Assembly (NCBI RefSeq): GCF_019704555.1
Contig: NZ_AP024745.1
Span: forward strand, 6,580,501-6,644,500
Source: Actinoplanes sp. L3-i22
GTDB taxonomy: Bacteria; Actinomycetota; Actinomycetes; Mycobacteriales; Micromonosporaceae
DNA length: 64,000 nucleotides
Direction of reading: 5' to 3'
The number at the start of each line of letters is the position of its first letter. Within the stretch, counting starts at the first letter, position 1. Position numbers and translations under genes: made by a program. The notes beneath the pieces were generated by a model. That model had not been told where the DNA came from. It ran no database searches and worked only from the letters and a program-made list of their open reading frames with translations. Positions 49,431 through 58,232 of the stretch are shown one piece after another.

Positions 49431-50537
49431 CTAGGAGTGAAGGACAAGTTCGGTGAGTCGTTGAATCTCGGCGATCGTGGCTTGGCCTGGGGCAGTGGCT
49501 CCGATGGCGGACGGCGGGCGGTGGCGTGTTCCGGCTCTGACCGGTTCGTCGGCGCTCGCCGAGGTGACGCGCCGGCTGGCGAGCGTGGCGGTGATGGTGG
49601 TCAGCAATTCGGTGATCTCCGCGAGGTCCTGCCGGTATGCCGCCAGTTGCTCCGCATGTCCAGCACCCGTCAGTTGATCATCGCTGTTCTCGGGGTCGAA
49701 GGTCTGCCCCAGCGCCAGGAGGAGCCGGAAGGTCTGGTGGCAGACCGGCAGGATCGTCGTGCTGTCGAATTCCGGACCGCCCGGTACACCGCCGGACGTG
49801 GAGGCCGTCCGACGGCCGTCACTGAACAACCAATCCGAAGCCGAATCCTGATGTTCTTCGCTGCCGAACATCTCGGCTTCCAGGGCGCGCAGGGCCTCCG
49901 CGACCTGGCCGGCCTCATGCTGGCACGTCGGCAGCATGTGCGTGAAGATCGCCGGTGGTGCCGTGTCGTCGAGGGGAAGCCCGGCGGTTAGTGCCCGGGA
50001 GCGGGCCCGGCCGATGGCGATGAGGGCGCAGGCGGTGGCCGCGGTCAGGGCGGCGGTGCCCAGCTCCCACGTCACGAGGTTGGCTATGCCGCTCACCGCC
50101 TGGCCCACCGCGAGCACGGCTCCCACACCCAGCACGCCCAGCGCGGCGATAGTGAAACCGAGACCGGACGTCCGGCGCAGCGCCGTCTCGAGATTCCACA
50201 CCGCCCAACCGGAACCGCCGGCAGGCTGAACCAGGTCCGTACCCCGGTCGGGCGCCGAGGTCACCCAGGACTCCCCGTAGCTCATCCGCCAGCTTTTCGC
50301 GGCCAGCGGGCGTCGCGGCACCGGCGGGCGGTGGTACTGCCGACGCAGTGCCACCACCGACGCCACGCTCATCAGGGTGCTGGCCGCGGTGCCAAGGATC
50401 GGTGGGAGCCCGAAGTGGCGGAGTATGGCCAGGACGGCAAGCTGACCGGTCAGCAGTCCCAGCGCGACCGACGTCAGGCGCCGCCAGTCCGGGCCGCGGG
50501 TCTGCGGCTGGCTATCGCCGGTAGGCTCCACCGTCAT
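49431..50537 (-). CDS. Membrane protein of unknown function
   Basis: 368 residues from ATG 50537 (MTVEPTGDSQPQTRG) with AAAGGAAAC before it. Helices near 20-65 (VALGLLTGQLAVLAIL and TAASTLMSVASVVAL) and 125-190 (GFTIAALGVLGVGAVLAVG, TWELGTAALTAATACALIAI); the C-terminal half is cytoplasmic with helical DLAEITELLTTITATLASR. No family recognised. It lies inside the segment bounded by the two duplicated tails. Confidence 0.6.
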   Translation of the reverse strand: MTVEPTGDSQPQTRGPDWRRLTSVALGLLTGQLAVLAILRHFGLPPILGTAASTLMSVASVVALRRQYHRPPVPRRPLAAKSWRMSYGESWVTSAPDRGTDLVQPAGGSGWAVWNLETALRRTSGLGFTIAALGVLGVGAVLAVGQAVSGIANLVTWELGTAALTAATACALIAIGRARSRALTAGLPLDDTAPPAIFTHMLPTCQHEAGQVAEALRALEAEMFGSEEHQDSASDWLFSDGRRTASTSGGVPGGPEFDSTTILPVCHQTFRLLLALGQTFDPENSDDQLTGAGHAEQLAAYRQDLAEITELLTTITATLASRRVTSASADEPVRAGTRHRPPSAIGATAPGQATIAEIQRLTELVLHS

Positions 50538-50892
50538 TGGAGTTTCCTTTCGGGTTCGGTGGCCTTGGGCTTCGCTGCCACCCGGGCACATGAGTGAGGT
50601 CGCCCGCGAGATCGGACACGGTCGCGTCCTACCAGGCAGCTTCGTGATCATCATATTTGGCCCGATCAATCGGCCAGTCGTGGCGGGAACATGCCAGCAA
50701 CGTTGCCGAAGATTCCGAGCGCTCCGCCGACCAGCACACCCAAGTTGATTCAGATCAAGCCGAAGCCCGGCATGGGCACGCTGCCTACGGGCAGCAGGAT
50801 CTGCATGATTCCGATGACGGCGCAGTATGGAAGCTATTCAATTCGCCGCTCGGGCGGAGCCTTCGCCATCTGCGCGGCGTAAGGTCGCTGGC

Positions 50893-51459
50893 TCACGCGA
50901 GGGCTCCTTCGCGGGTGGGGTCCTCCTGGTCGCCGACGGCGAACGGGCCGTTGGCGTCGTACCAGTCGATGAAGCGGCTGACCGAGCCGCCGAAGTCGGC
51001 GCGGATCCGGTCGTGGATGGCCCGCTGGTCGTGGCCCTGGGACCAGTCCCCACGGGTGACCGTCTCGCCGCAGCCGCATCGGCAGGTTGCCTCGTCGAGG
51101 GGATCGGCCCAGTACAGCACCGGGAAGCGACTGGTCGATGCGGTCGGGTCGCCGCCGCCGACGAACTTGTCGTGGACGGGGTGGCCGGGGCGCAGGATGT
51201 CGCCGCCGAACGCGCGCCGGTCGCTGTCGGTGGCCCACTGTTTGATGGCGATCGCCATCCGGATCTGTCCGCCCGCGAGGACCAGGGCGTAGCGCTCCTG
51301 TTCGGCCCGGGCGTTGACCCGCCACCAGCCGCGTGCGGCGTCGTATACCTCGCCGTCGGTCATGGTCGGATCCCAGCCGGCGTGCCGGCGGGGCAGGAAG
51401 GGATCCGTCGCCTCGGTGTCGCCGACGTACCTGCGGTCACTGAGCTTGATCCTCAACAA
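50893..51459 (-). CDS. Hypothetical protein with a CRCGCGETV motif
   Basis: 188 residues. The middle part has CRCGCGETVTRGDWSQGHDQ followed by RAIHDRIRADF, a Cys-rich (CxCxC) then GHD motif that recurs in short actinobacterial and phage proteins of unknown function, probably metal-binding. The N-terminal part is hydrophilic with no domain. It is alone on its strand in this area. A start at ATG 51459 has no competing choice nearby. Confidence 0.55.
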   Translation of the reverse strand: MLRIKLSDRRYVGDTEATDPFLPRRHAGWDPTMTDGEVYDAARGWWRVNARAEQERYALVLAGGQIRMAIAIKQWATDSDRRAFGGDILRPGHPVHDKFVGGGDPTASTSRFPVLYWADPLDEATCRCGCGETVTRGDWSQGHDQRAIHDRIRADFGGSVSRFIDWYDANGPFAVGDQEDPTREGALA

Positions 51460-51642
51460 TGTCTTTTCTCCCCGTCGGTGGTGTCGGTAGTTGCTATCAA
51501 AGACTATAGAACCACCTATCGGTTTAACAAGAATGCGTCTGACCCGTTCTGGCGGATCGGCGGTCTACGGCCGGTTGGCTGACGCCAACGGAGCTGGAGG
51601 GCTTGTTCTTCCTGGACGACTTCGACCAGGACCTGGTGGCCC

Positions 51643-51963
51643 GGCGCCGACCGGCGGCGGCTGCTGGCCGAGCTGACCGCGGTGCGCCCCGCCGGCGCAC
51701 CCCTGCACGCAGAGGCGGGTCGCCATGGCCGCGGCGACCTTGGTCGAGCCGCGCCTGGTGGCCAGCGTCAACTACCGCACCTGTTCTATTGACCGGACTA
51801 CCGGGCGACACGCCGAGCTGGTCAGTTAGCTCTGCCGTGATTTCTCGGTAGACAACGCACCTCTTCGAGAAGGTGCGTGGCGATGGTGGATCAAGACGAA
51901 TGTGACGGACTGATGCCCGACCACGAACCCGGCAACGCGCTGCTGCCCGACGGCAGTTCCTGA
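51643..51963 (+). pseudogene. Broken second copy of the ligase 3' end
   Basis: 51643-51785 repeats the ligase sequence 48722-48862 and 51907-51963 repeats 48903-48962, with a stop, small insertions and about 120 bp of unrelated sequence between the pieces. It is joined directly to the ImuA gene in the same arrangement as the first copy. Confidence 0.8.
51855..51878. terminator. Hairpin in the duplicated region
   Basis: ACGCACCT (51855-51862), 8-nt loop, AGGTGCGT (51871-51878), inside the sequence that interrupts the broken ligase copy. Terminator-like, with no T-run. Confidence 0.35.
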
Positions 51964-51994
51964 GACCGCACGACGGCCTCCGGACCGCTACCGG

Positions 51995-52930
51995 CTATCC
52001 GAGGTTCTCCTGCTCAGTGGCGTCGCGCACGGTCAGGCGCAGGTGCGCAGCGCGCCGCGAGGTCTGCCTGCCAGACCCGGTGCGGGCCGCGCGGCGCAGC
52101 GCCTCCCACGGGTCGACCGGCACCGGCGAGGGCTGCATCTGGGCCCACAGCTCGTTGGGCGGCGCTGGTGGCGGGCTCACCGCGACCACCGGCGACGGCC
52201 GTAGGAAAGGCGGCCGACTCGGGGTTGCGGGGCCGACGATGGTCGCGGTCCGCGACCGGGCCGCGCGGCCGCGGCCGTCCGCCTGAACCTCGGTGATCTG
52301 GGTGCGCAGCCGGCCGTGCCCGCCGCCGAGACCTTCCCAGCGTTGCCCGGTGCGGCGCAGGGTGACGTCGGCACCAGGCCACTCCCCTATCGGGAGCAGG
52401 ACCGTCCCGCGTTGCCGGGCCCGGGCCGCGAGCCGGCCGGCCACCGCAGGGCTGACCGGGCCGGGCGGCCGGACCGCCACCAGATCGACGCCGTCGATCA
52501 ACGCGGCAACGATGGAGGGCCAGTCCGGACCGGGGTCGGGGACCAGGGCCAGCCGGTCGAGCGGGATCCCGTTCTCGGCGGCCGCAAGCACCCCAAAACC
52601 GGGCATTCCAGTCACGCATGCCCATGCGCCTTCGCGCATTGCCGCCGCGAGGAGCAACTGCAACAGCGTGGTCGAGCTGGCGACCGCCACGGTGGCGCCC
52701 CGACGCAGGCCGGCCCACGGCAACAACGGCCGGATCGCGTCGAAGGCCGGCAACAGCCTGGTGATGTCCGGCGTATCCAGGGCGGCGTGCCCGGCCGGCT
52801 GCACCGCGTGAGCCAGCGCACCGGTCGTGCCGCGTCGCTCGGCGTCCGCGTTGACGCGTTGCAGCGCGGCGAGCGCGTCACCGACCCCGGCGATCCGCCC
52901 GGACCCGTCCCACCTCGTGCTCCCAGACAT
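51995..52930 (-). CDS. ImuA-like (RecA-fold) protein of the SOS mutagenesis cassette
   Basis: 311 residues from ATG 52930 with GGGGAGA before it; the longer frame runs into the control region. Core: LLPWAGLRRGATVAVASSTT (degenerate P-loop region), LLQLLLAAAMREGAWACVTG, and LALVPDPGPDWPSIVAALID, the RecA-like pattern of actinobacterial ImuA'. The C-terminal half is a beta-rich part with a basic tail. Its usual partners imuB and dnaE2 are not downstream; the ligase-tail duplication lies there instead. A palindromic LexA-like box (53021-53032) lies 90 bp upstream. Confidence 0.65.
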   Translation of the reverse strand: MSGSTRWDGSGRIAGVGDALAALQRVNADAERRGTTGALAHAVQPAGHAALDTPDITRLLPAFDAIRPLLPWAGLRRGATVAVASSTTLLQLLLAAAMREGAWACVTGMPGFGVLAAAENGIPLDRLALVPDPGPDWPSIVAALIDGVDLVAVRPPGPVSPAVAGRLAARARQRGTVLLPIGEWPGADVTLRRTGQRWEGLGGGHGRLRTQITEVQADGRGRAARSRTATIVGPATPSRPPFLRPSPVVAVSPPPAPPNELWAQMQPSPVPVDPWEALRRAARTGSGRQTSRRAAHLRLTVRDATEQENLG

Positions 52931-53020
52931 AGTTCTCCCCAGCGCCTGAACGCCGCAGGGGAAGCGCGGCGGTGCATGCCGTACCCGATCGGGGTGGCTT
53001 CGCAACACCAACCCAGATGG

Positions 53021-53032
53021 GAACATATGTTC
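53021..53032. promoter_or_regulatory. LexA (SOS) box
   Basis: GAACATATGTTC is a perfect palindrome and fits the actinobacterial LexA site (GAAC, 4 nt, GTTC). It is 91 bp upstream of the ImuA start on the same strand side, where DNA-damage control is expected. Confidence 0.75.
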
Positions 53033-53089
53033 TAACATGCAGAGTAGCGCCCGCGCAGAGGGTATGCAGCAGCAAATGTGACGGACAAC

Positions 53090-53122
53090 GGTAGTTGTCA
53101 CTCGAACAGCGGTAGTTGTCAC
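53090..53122. promoter_or_regulatory. Direct repeats GGTAGTTGTCAC upstream of the PepSY gene
   Basis: GGTAGTTGTCAC occurs at 53090-53101 and 53111-53122, 21 bp apart (two DNA turns), upstream of the lipoprotein/two-component operon. Such spacing suits an OmpR-type dimer. It may be the site of the regulator at 53775. Confidence 0.45.
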
Positions 53123-53307
53123 CACCACCTTCCCCGCGTGGCGTGACTCAGCTTTCTCGTTGGGCCAGCGAGCAACTTTCTTGGTCGAACCTTGTCCGGT
53201 CCCTTGCCTCTTCCTGGCCGGCTCCTGGGGTGTTACTGCCTAGCGTCTTCGATGTCCCCCAGAGATGGACGCCGACCTGGTTCGGCGGTTATGGAAGAGG
53301 CCCTGTC

Positions 53308-53682
53308 GTGAAGCTGAAGCTGATCATCCCCGTTGCTCTGCTCGCCATCGCTGGTCTGTCGGCGTGCTCGCCCGCGACGGAGACGGCGGCGCCGGCCAGC
53401 AACCAGCAGGCCGCTGGCGCGCAGGCTACTGCTGAGGACAACGACGGCGGCGGTGCTGGTGAGACTAAGGAGGAGCCGTTGACCGGTGAGCTGAAGGAGA
53501 AGGCGGAGGCGGCGGCCTTGGCGAAGTTCCCGGGCACGGTCAAGAAGAGCGAGCACGACAGCGAGAAGCCCGGCTTGTACGCGGTCGAGATCGAGAAGAA
53601 GGCCGGCGGCACGGTCGAGGTGTACCTGGACACCGAGTTCAACGTCGTGAGCACCAAGGACGAGGCCGGCGACAAGGACTGA
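53308..53682 (+). CDS. PepSY-domain lipoprotein
   Basis: 124 residues from GTG 53308 with GGAAGAGG before it. Lipobox LSAC (C20), Ala/Gly/Asp-rich linker, then a PepSY-like domain (about 60-118: ALAKFPGTVKKSEHDSEKPG, YAVEIEKKAGGTVEVYLDTE). Anchored outside the membrane. It sits directly upstream of the two-component genes and may be the sensor's periplasmic partner. Confidence 0.8.
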   Translation: MKLKLIIPVALLAIAGLSACSPATETAAPASNQQAAGAQATAEDNDGGGAGETKEEPLTGELKEKAEAAALAKFPGTVKKSEHDSEKPGLYAVEIEKKAGGTVEVYLDTEFNVVSTKDEAGDKD

Positions 53683-53774
53683 CTGGCGCTGAACTGCGCG
53701 GGTGGCCGTGCCCGTACCCCTTCGGGGACGGCCGCCCGGCCGATCGGGGATCTAGCAGGTGGGAGCGGACGACG

Positions 53775-54560
53775 GTGTTGAGTGCGGGTCAGGCCGGGAG
53801 GGCGGTAACGCCGGTGCGGGTGCTGCTCGTCGAGGACGATCACCGGATCGCCGGGCCGCTGGCCGAGGGGCTGGGCCGCTATGGCTTCGCCGTGGAGCAC
53901 GTCGGCACCGGCGCGGAGGCGCTCGCTGCCGGGCCGGCTGACCTGGTGCTGCTGGACCTGGGCCTGCCGGATATCGACGGGATCGACGTGTGCCGGGAGC
54001 TGCGGGCCGTCTCTGCGGTCCCGGTGATCATGTTGACCGCCCGGGACGCTGAAAGCGACCGGGTGGTCGGGCTGGAGCTCGGTGCCGACGACTATCTGGC
54101 GAAGCCGTTCAGCCTGCGGGAGCTGATCGCCCGCATCCGGGCGGTGCTGCGCCGCGCCCATGCCGAACCTGTGCCGTTCGTCGCGGCTGTGGCGTATCTG
54201 GCCGTGGCTGTCCCGGCGCCGGCTGCGGTAGCTGAGGTGCCGCCGCAGGTCGGTGTGCAGGAGCTCGGGCCGCTGGCGCTGGACCGGCGGGCCCGGCAGG
54301 TGCGGGTCGCCGGGCAGCCGGTGGCGTTCGCGCCGAAGGAGTTCGACCTGCTCGCGTTGCTCGCCGAGGACCCCGGGGCGGTCTACTCCCGGCAGCAGAT
54401 CCTGGACAGCGTCTGGGACCCGCACTACTTCGGGCCGACCAAGACCCTGGACGTGCACGTGGCCGCGGTGCGCCGCAAGCTCGGCGATCCGGAGGCGATC
54501 GAGACGATCCGCCGGGTCGGTTTCCGGCTGGCCTGGACCGGCGAGAAGGTGGCCAGATGA
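53775..54560 (+). CDS. OmpR/PhoB-family response regulator
   Basis: 261 residues. Receiver: E20-D21-D22, phospho-acceptor D61 in LLLDLGLPD, K110 in YLAKPF. The winged helix is at about 165-258 (KEFDLLALLAEDPGAVYSRQ, HVAAVRRKLGDPEAIETIRR). The linker between the domains is unusually long, about 50 residues, Ala/Val/Pro-rich (VAVPAPAAVAEVPPQVG). The start is a TTG/GTG near 53775; GTG 53814 is an alternative. ATGA overlap with the kinase. Confidence 0.88.
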   Translation: MLSAGQAGRAVTPVRVLLVEDDHRIAGPLAEGLGRYGFAVEHVGTGAEALAAGPADLVLLDLGLPDIDGIDVCRELRAVSAVPVIMLTARDAESDRVVGLELGADDYLAKPFSLRELIARIRAVLRRAHAEPVPFVAAVAYLAVAVPAPAAVAEVPPQVGVQELGPLALDRRARQVRVAGQPVAFAPKEFDLLALLAEDPGAVYSRQQILDSVWDPHYFGPTKTLDVHVAAVRRKLGDPEAIETIRRVGFRLAWTGEKVAR

Positions 54561-55969
54561 CGCGTCGGCTGCTGGTCAGCTACCTGTCGCTGGTTCTGCT
54601 GGTGCTGCTGGCGCTGGAGATTCCGCTCGGCGTCCTCTACACGCGCGGCACGGCCGACCGGTTCCTGTCCGCGATGGAACGCGACACCGTTGTGCTGGCC
54701 GAACGGTCGGAGGAGGCGATCGAGGAGGGTGAACGCGACCGGGTTCCCGGTCTGCTGGCCGACTACACCCGCAGCATGGGTGGCCGGGTCGTGGTCGTCG
54801 ACCACGACGGTCTGCTGGTGGCCGACAGCGCCTCCGGCCGTTTGGCCCCGTCGGATCCGTCGGCGCTCACGGCCGCCCTGCATCAGCGGCGCTCGTCGGG
54901 GTACGAGGCGGCCTCCGACGAGTGGGTGGTCACCCTGCCGGCCGCATCCGGGACCACCATCCGCGGCGCGGTGCAGGTCAGCTTCCCCGCTTCGGTCAGC
55001 GCCGTGCAAGCACGTCAGGTGTGGTGGGTCCTCGGCGGCGTAGGCCTGGCCGTGCTGCTGGTCGCGGCTGCGGTCGCCGCGGGTCTGGCCCGGTGGATGG
55101 CCCGGCCGTTGCATCACCTGGAACAGGCGACCGCGCAGCTCGCCGACGGGGCCGTTCCCGATGCGAAACGCCTCGACCAAGGACCGCCAGAGGTGCGCCG
55201 GCTGGCCGCGACGTTCACCGCAACCGCGGACCGGTTGCAGCGGCTGATCGCTGGGCAGCGCAGCTTTGCCGCAGACGCGTCGCACCAGCTGAAGACCCCG
55301 CTGACCGCGCTGCGGCTGCGCCTGGAGAACCTGGAGCCCGCCGTTGACCCGGGGGCCCTGGGCAGTCTCGAGGAGGCCGTCGCGGAGACCGATCGGCTGG
55401 CCCGGATGGTGCAGGGCCTGCTCGCTCTGGCCCGTCTCGATGATGCGGCCATCGCGCCGGTCCCGGTCGACGCCGATACGGTGATCGCCGACCGCGCTGG
55501 AGGCTGGGCGGCGTTCGCTCACGAGCAGCACGTGAGCGTGACCGTGTCCGGGCCGCCGGCCGGGGAGGTCCTGGCGGTGCCGGGCGCGCTCGAACAGATC
55601 CTGGACAATCTGCTCGCCAACGCGTTGCGGGTCGCTCCGGTCGGCAGCACCCTGACCATCGCCACCAGCGTCACCAGTCCCGGTGCGACGACGATCCACG
55701 TGATCGACCAAGGGCCGGGGATGACCGCCGGCGACCGCAAGCGGGCCTTCGACCGGTTCTGGCGCTCGCCGCAATCCCGCGACGACGGCTCCGGCCTCGG
55801 CCTGGCCATCGTCGAGCGTTTGGTCCACGCCAGCGGCGGCCGGATCCACCTCGACCAGGCCCCGGGCACCGGCGTTGACGCCGTCATCCGGCTGCGCCCG
55901 GCCCGCCGCCCTCGACCAGCGGCGCTCGCGCGGCGTCCGCGTGCGCAGGTCCTGCAACACCTGAGTTGA
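54557..55969 (+). CDS. Sensor histidine kinase paired with the PepSY lipoprotein
   Basis: 470 residues. Helices at about 5-27 and 157-180, with an outside domain between. HAMP 180-230, HisKA with H243 in DASHQLKTPLT, N-box LDNLLANALR, G-boxes VIDQGPGM, SGLGLAIV. Complete. Reads straight from the regulator gene (4-bp overlap). Signal unknown; the PepSY lipoprotein two genes upstream may carry it. Confidence 0.9.
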   Translation: MTRRLLVSYLSLVLLVLLALEIPLGVLYTRGTADRFLSAMERDTVVLAERSEEAIEEGERDRVPGLLADYTRSMGGRVVVVDHDGLLVADSASGRLAPSDPSALTAALHQRRSSGYEAASDEWVVTLPAASGTTIRGAVQVSFPASVSAVQARQVWWVLGGVGLAVLLVAAAVAAGLARWMARPLHHLEQATAQLADGAVPDAKRLDQGPPEVRRLAATFTATADRLQRLIAGQRSFAADASHQLKTPLTALRLRLENLEPAVDPGALGSLEEAVAETDRLARMVQGLLALARLDDAAIAPVPVDADTVIADRAGGWAAFAHEQHVSVTVSGPPAGEVLAVPGALEQILDNLLANALRVAPVGSTLTIATSVTSPGATTIHVIDQGPGMTAGDRKRAFDRFWRSPQSRDDGSGLGLAIVERLVHASGGRIHLDQAPGTGVDAVIRLRPARRPRPAALARRPRAQVLQHLS

Positions 55970-56068
55970 TACCCGAGGCCGAAGGAGGCAACTGGAAGAA
56001 TCGCAGCGGTAGTCGCGGCCGTCCCCTCCGGCGCGCGTGAACCAGCACGCCTGCAAGAGGGAGAACCG

Positions 56069-56368
56069 ATGATGTCATCGCGACCGGGCCGACGAGCGTC
56101 CGGTGAGGCCAGGCTGGTGTCGGCGATCCGGACGAACGCGCTGATCCTGGTGGTGGCGCTGTCGCTGGTGACGTTGGCGCCCCGGTTCGGCTACCTCGAA
56201 CACGACCAGTACGTGAGCTACGCGGTCAGCTACGTCGCCTCGATCGCGGCCGCCGCCGGGACCTGGCTGCGCCTGCCCGGCCGCAGCCTCGCGCTGCTGC
56301 TCACGGCGCTGGCAGTGGCGATGATCGCGACCGTGTGGATGGCCGTCGACATGGTGCTGGCCACCTAG
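56069..56368 (+). CDS. Small membrane protein
   Basis: 99 residues with three hydrophobic segments (ALILVVALSLVTLAP, YAVSYVASIAAAAGTW, LALLLTALAVAMIATVW). No family recognised. Starts about 100 bp after the kinase on the same strand, and may share its transcript. Confidence 0.55.
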   Translation: MMSSRPGRRASGEARLVSAIRTNALILVVALSLVTLAPRFGYLEHDQYVSYAVSYVASIAAAAGTWLRLPGRSLALLLTALAVAMIATVWMAVDMVLAT

Positions 56369-56490
56369 ATTCCGCCCGAACCACCGGCATCTCCGCACCA
56401 CGAACGTGTTTTCTGCTCGGCCTGAGACCGACTGCGACACCGGCCGGGTGCTTCGCGCTGCCCCGAAAACCGAGAGGAAAGAGGCTCACC

Positions 56491-57138
56491 ATGTACGAGG
56501 ACCCGCGACGCCCTGCACGCCGGACCGGCAGCGAGCCCCGATCGGACGTCTCGACCGGACCCACCTCTGGCTGGGACCCGCAAGATCTACTGGACCACGA
56601 ACCGCGGATCGACGCCCGGGTCGCGTACGGCTACAACCCGGACGAGGAAGGCAGCTACTTCCCGGACCCGGAGGACTACCCGCCAGCCTCCGACGATGTT
56701 GCCGATCAAGCCGGGTTGGCTGCCGGTGGGCCGCGTACGGCATCGGGCAACTGGCGGCGGGAGTCGGACCGGCCGCCAGGAGAACCCGAGCCTGGATCGG
56801 CGTCGTCGCCGGCCCGGTTCGCGCGGATCGCCGTAGCCGTGGTGGCGGTCGTGTTCGGCCTGGCCGCCGCGGTAGCTGGCGTCTACGAGCTGACCGGCAC
56901 GTCCGGCCAACCGGCTGTACCAGCGCCGCCCGCCGATGTCAGCATCCCGGACCAGAAAACACCCGTCGAGTCCACCCTCCCGGACGTACCTCTGCCGGAC
57001 GAGTCGGTACCGGAGACGACCGAACAGCCTGCCGCCGGACCGTCCGCGGACTCGACCTCAACCAGTCCGCGGCCGACGCCGCCGCAGGACGGCGGTCGCG
57101 ACGACGACCAGGACGACGGCCGCGGCGACGGCGACTGA
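56491..57138 (+). CDS. Single-pass membrane protein with Pro/Asp-rich outer part
   Basis: 215 residues from ATG 56491 with GAGGAAAGAGG before it. The N-terminal 110 residues are cytoplasmic and disordered (Asp/Pro/Arg-rich, RIDARVAYGYNPDEEGSY); one helix (ARIAVAVVAVVFGLAAAVAG), then a Pro/Thr/Glu-rich outer tail ending in DDDQDDGRGDGD. No family recognised. Topology is of a type seen in actinobacterial surface or regulatory proteins. Confidence 0.6.
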   Translation: MYEDPRRPARRTGSEPRSDVSTGPTSGWDPQDLLDHEPRIDARVAYGYNPDEEGSYFPDPEDYPPASDDVADQAGLAAGGPRTASGNWRRESDRPPGEPEPGSASSPARFARIAVAVVAVVFGLAAAVAGVYELTGTSGQPAVPAPPADVSIPDQKTPVESTLPDVPLPDESVPETTEQPAAGPSADSTSTSPRPTPPQDGGRDDDQDDGRGDGD

Positions 57139-57160
57139 GCCGGTCCGGTGCAGCGCGGGT

Positions 57161-57568
57161 TCAGCGGTTGAGGCCGGTGAGGCGGCTGAGCGCGGCGAAA
57201 CCATCGTCGGTGCCGGGCCAGTGCCGACGGACCGCGTCGAGGCCGGCCCGGCGCACGGTCGAGCGCAGCACCGCGGTGACAATGATCGCGTCGTCGGCGT
57301 AGCCCAGGATCGGAATGAAGTCCGGGATCAGGTCGAACGGCACCGCCAGGTACACCAGAAGCAATCCGAGCCTGATCCGCACACCGCGAGGAAGAGTCGG
57401 GTCGCTGGCCAGCCGGCGCAACAACCTGAGCAAGTCCGGCAGCAGCCGCAGCGCCTCCTTGAGCTGCGCCTTGTCCGGTTTGGCGACGAGCAACGCGATC
57501 AGCAGAGCCAGCCAGATCAACAGCAGCGCGACGCCGATGCTGATCAACAGTTGCCACCACCAGGCCAT
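57161..57568 (-). CDS. YkvA-family (DUF1232) membrane protein
   Basis: 135 residues. One N-terminal helix (QLLISIGVALLLIWLALL) and the DUF1232 domain: GVRIRLGLLLVYLAVPFDLI, then PDFIPILGYADDAIIVTAVL, the family signature. Located 6 bp downstream of the ChrB-like gene, so likely co-transcribed. Function of the family is not known. Confidence 0.85.
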   Translation of the reverse strand: MAWWWQLLISIGVALLLIWLALLIALLVAKPDKAQLKEALRLLPDLLRLLRRLASDPTLPRGVRIRLGLLLVYLAVPFDLIPDFIPILGYADDAIIVTAVLRSTVRRAGLDAVRRHWPGTDDGFAALSRLTGLNR

Positions 57569-57574
57569 GTGGGC

Positions 57575-58168
57575 TCAGTCCTTCCGGTCGGCGTGCCTAT
57601 GGGTGGAGACCGGCGGGATGTCGCGGGCCTCGGTGTTGAGTGCGGCGGCCTCGAACGCGGCCAAGGCCTCGGCACACCGCTCGACCGCGGCTTCGGCGCC
57701 GGCACGCCCGGACGCCTGGAAGTAGTCCCGGGCGTTGATTTTCGCCAGCCAGCTGCGAAAACGTTCCAGGTCGGCCTCTGACTCCTCCACCTCTGCGTAG
57801 ATGGCACGCCCACGGGCGGTCTCCGTGGCGATCTCGTCAAGCATCGCCGGGGTGCGTTCGACGACCTCGGCGTACTCGCCGTCACGCGCGGCATTGAACT
57901 GCTCGATCAGGGCGGCTTGGTCGCTCGGGTCGACGACCTCTATGCGCAGGACCTGGCCGGTCCCGCCGTCCGTGTGGACCCGGGCCAGCAGCCGCCGGAC
58001 CTGCTGCTCGATCGGCTCCCGGGCGGGAAGGAGGCAGACGGATTGTTGCAGGTAGTGGGCGCCCAGCGAGCGAAGCTTGCGCCAGACCGCGACGCGCAGG
58101 CTGTCTGGGCCACCCGCGCTCGAAATGCTCACCAGCAGGAAACCCATCCGGTCCGGCGCCGAGTCCAT
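57575..58168 (-). CDS. ChrB-like protein
   Basis: 197 residues from ATG 58168 (MDSAPDRMGFLLVSISSAGG). The N-terminal domain has the ChrB/PaaX-like pattern GPDSLRVAVWRKLRSLGAHY and LQQSVCLLPAREPIEQQVRR. The C-terminal part has long helices (EYAEVVERTPAMLDEIATET). ChrB proteins regulate chromate resistance, but no chrA is near. A palindrome lies across the start (58167-58184), so it may be autoregulated. Confidence 0.7.
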   Translation of the reverse strand: MDSAPDRMGFLLVSISSAGGPDSLRVAVWRKLRSLGAHYLQQSVCLLPAREPIEQQVRRLLARVHTDGGTGQVLRIEVVDPSDQAALIEQFNAARDGEYAEVVERTPAMLDEIATETARGRAIYAEVEESEADLERFRSWLAKINARDYFQASGRAGAEAAVERCAEALAAFEAAALNTEARDIPPVSTHRHADRKD

Positions 58169-58184
58169 GTTACGAACGTAACAT
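58167..58184. promoter_or_regulatory. Palindrome at the ChrB-like start
   Basis: ATGTTACGAACGTAACAT has 8-bp perfect arms with a 2-nt spacer and touches the start codon of the leftward gene. Likely operator of that gene. Confidence 0.6.
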
Positions 58185-58232
58185 CTGCCAGGTTCGTTCG
58201 TTGCCGACCCCAGGGTTTGGGCGGCTGGTGTC

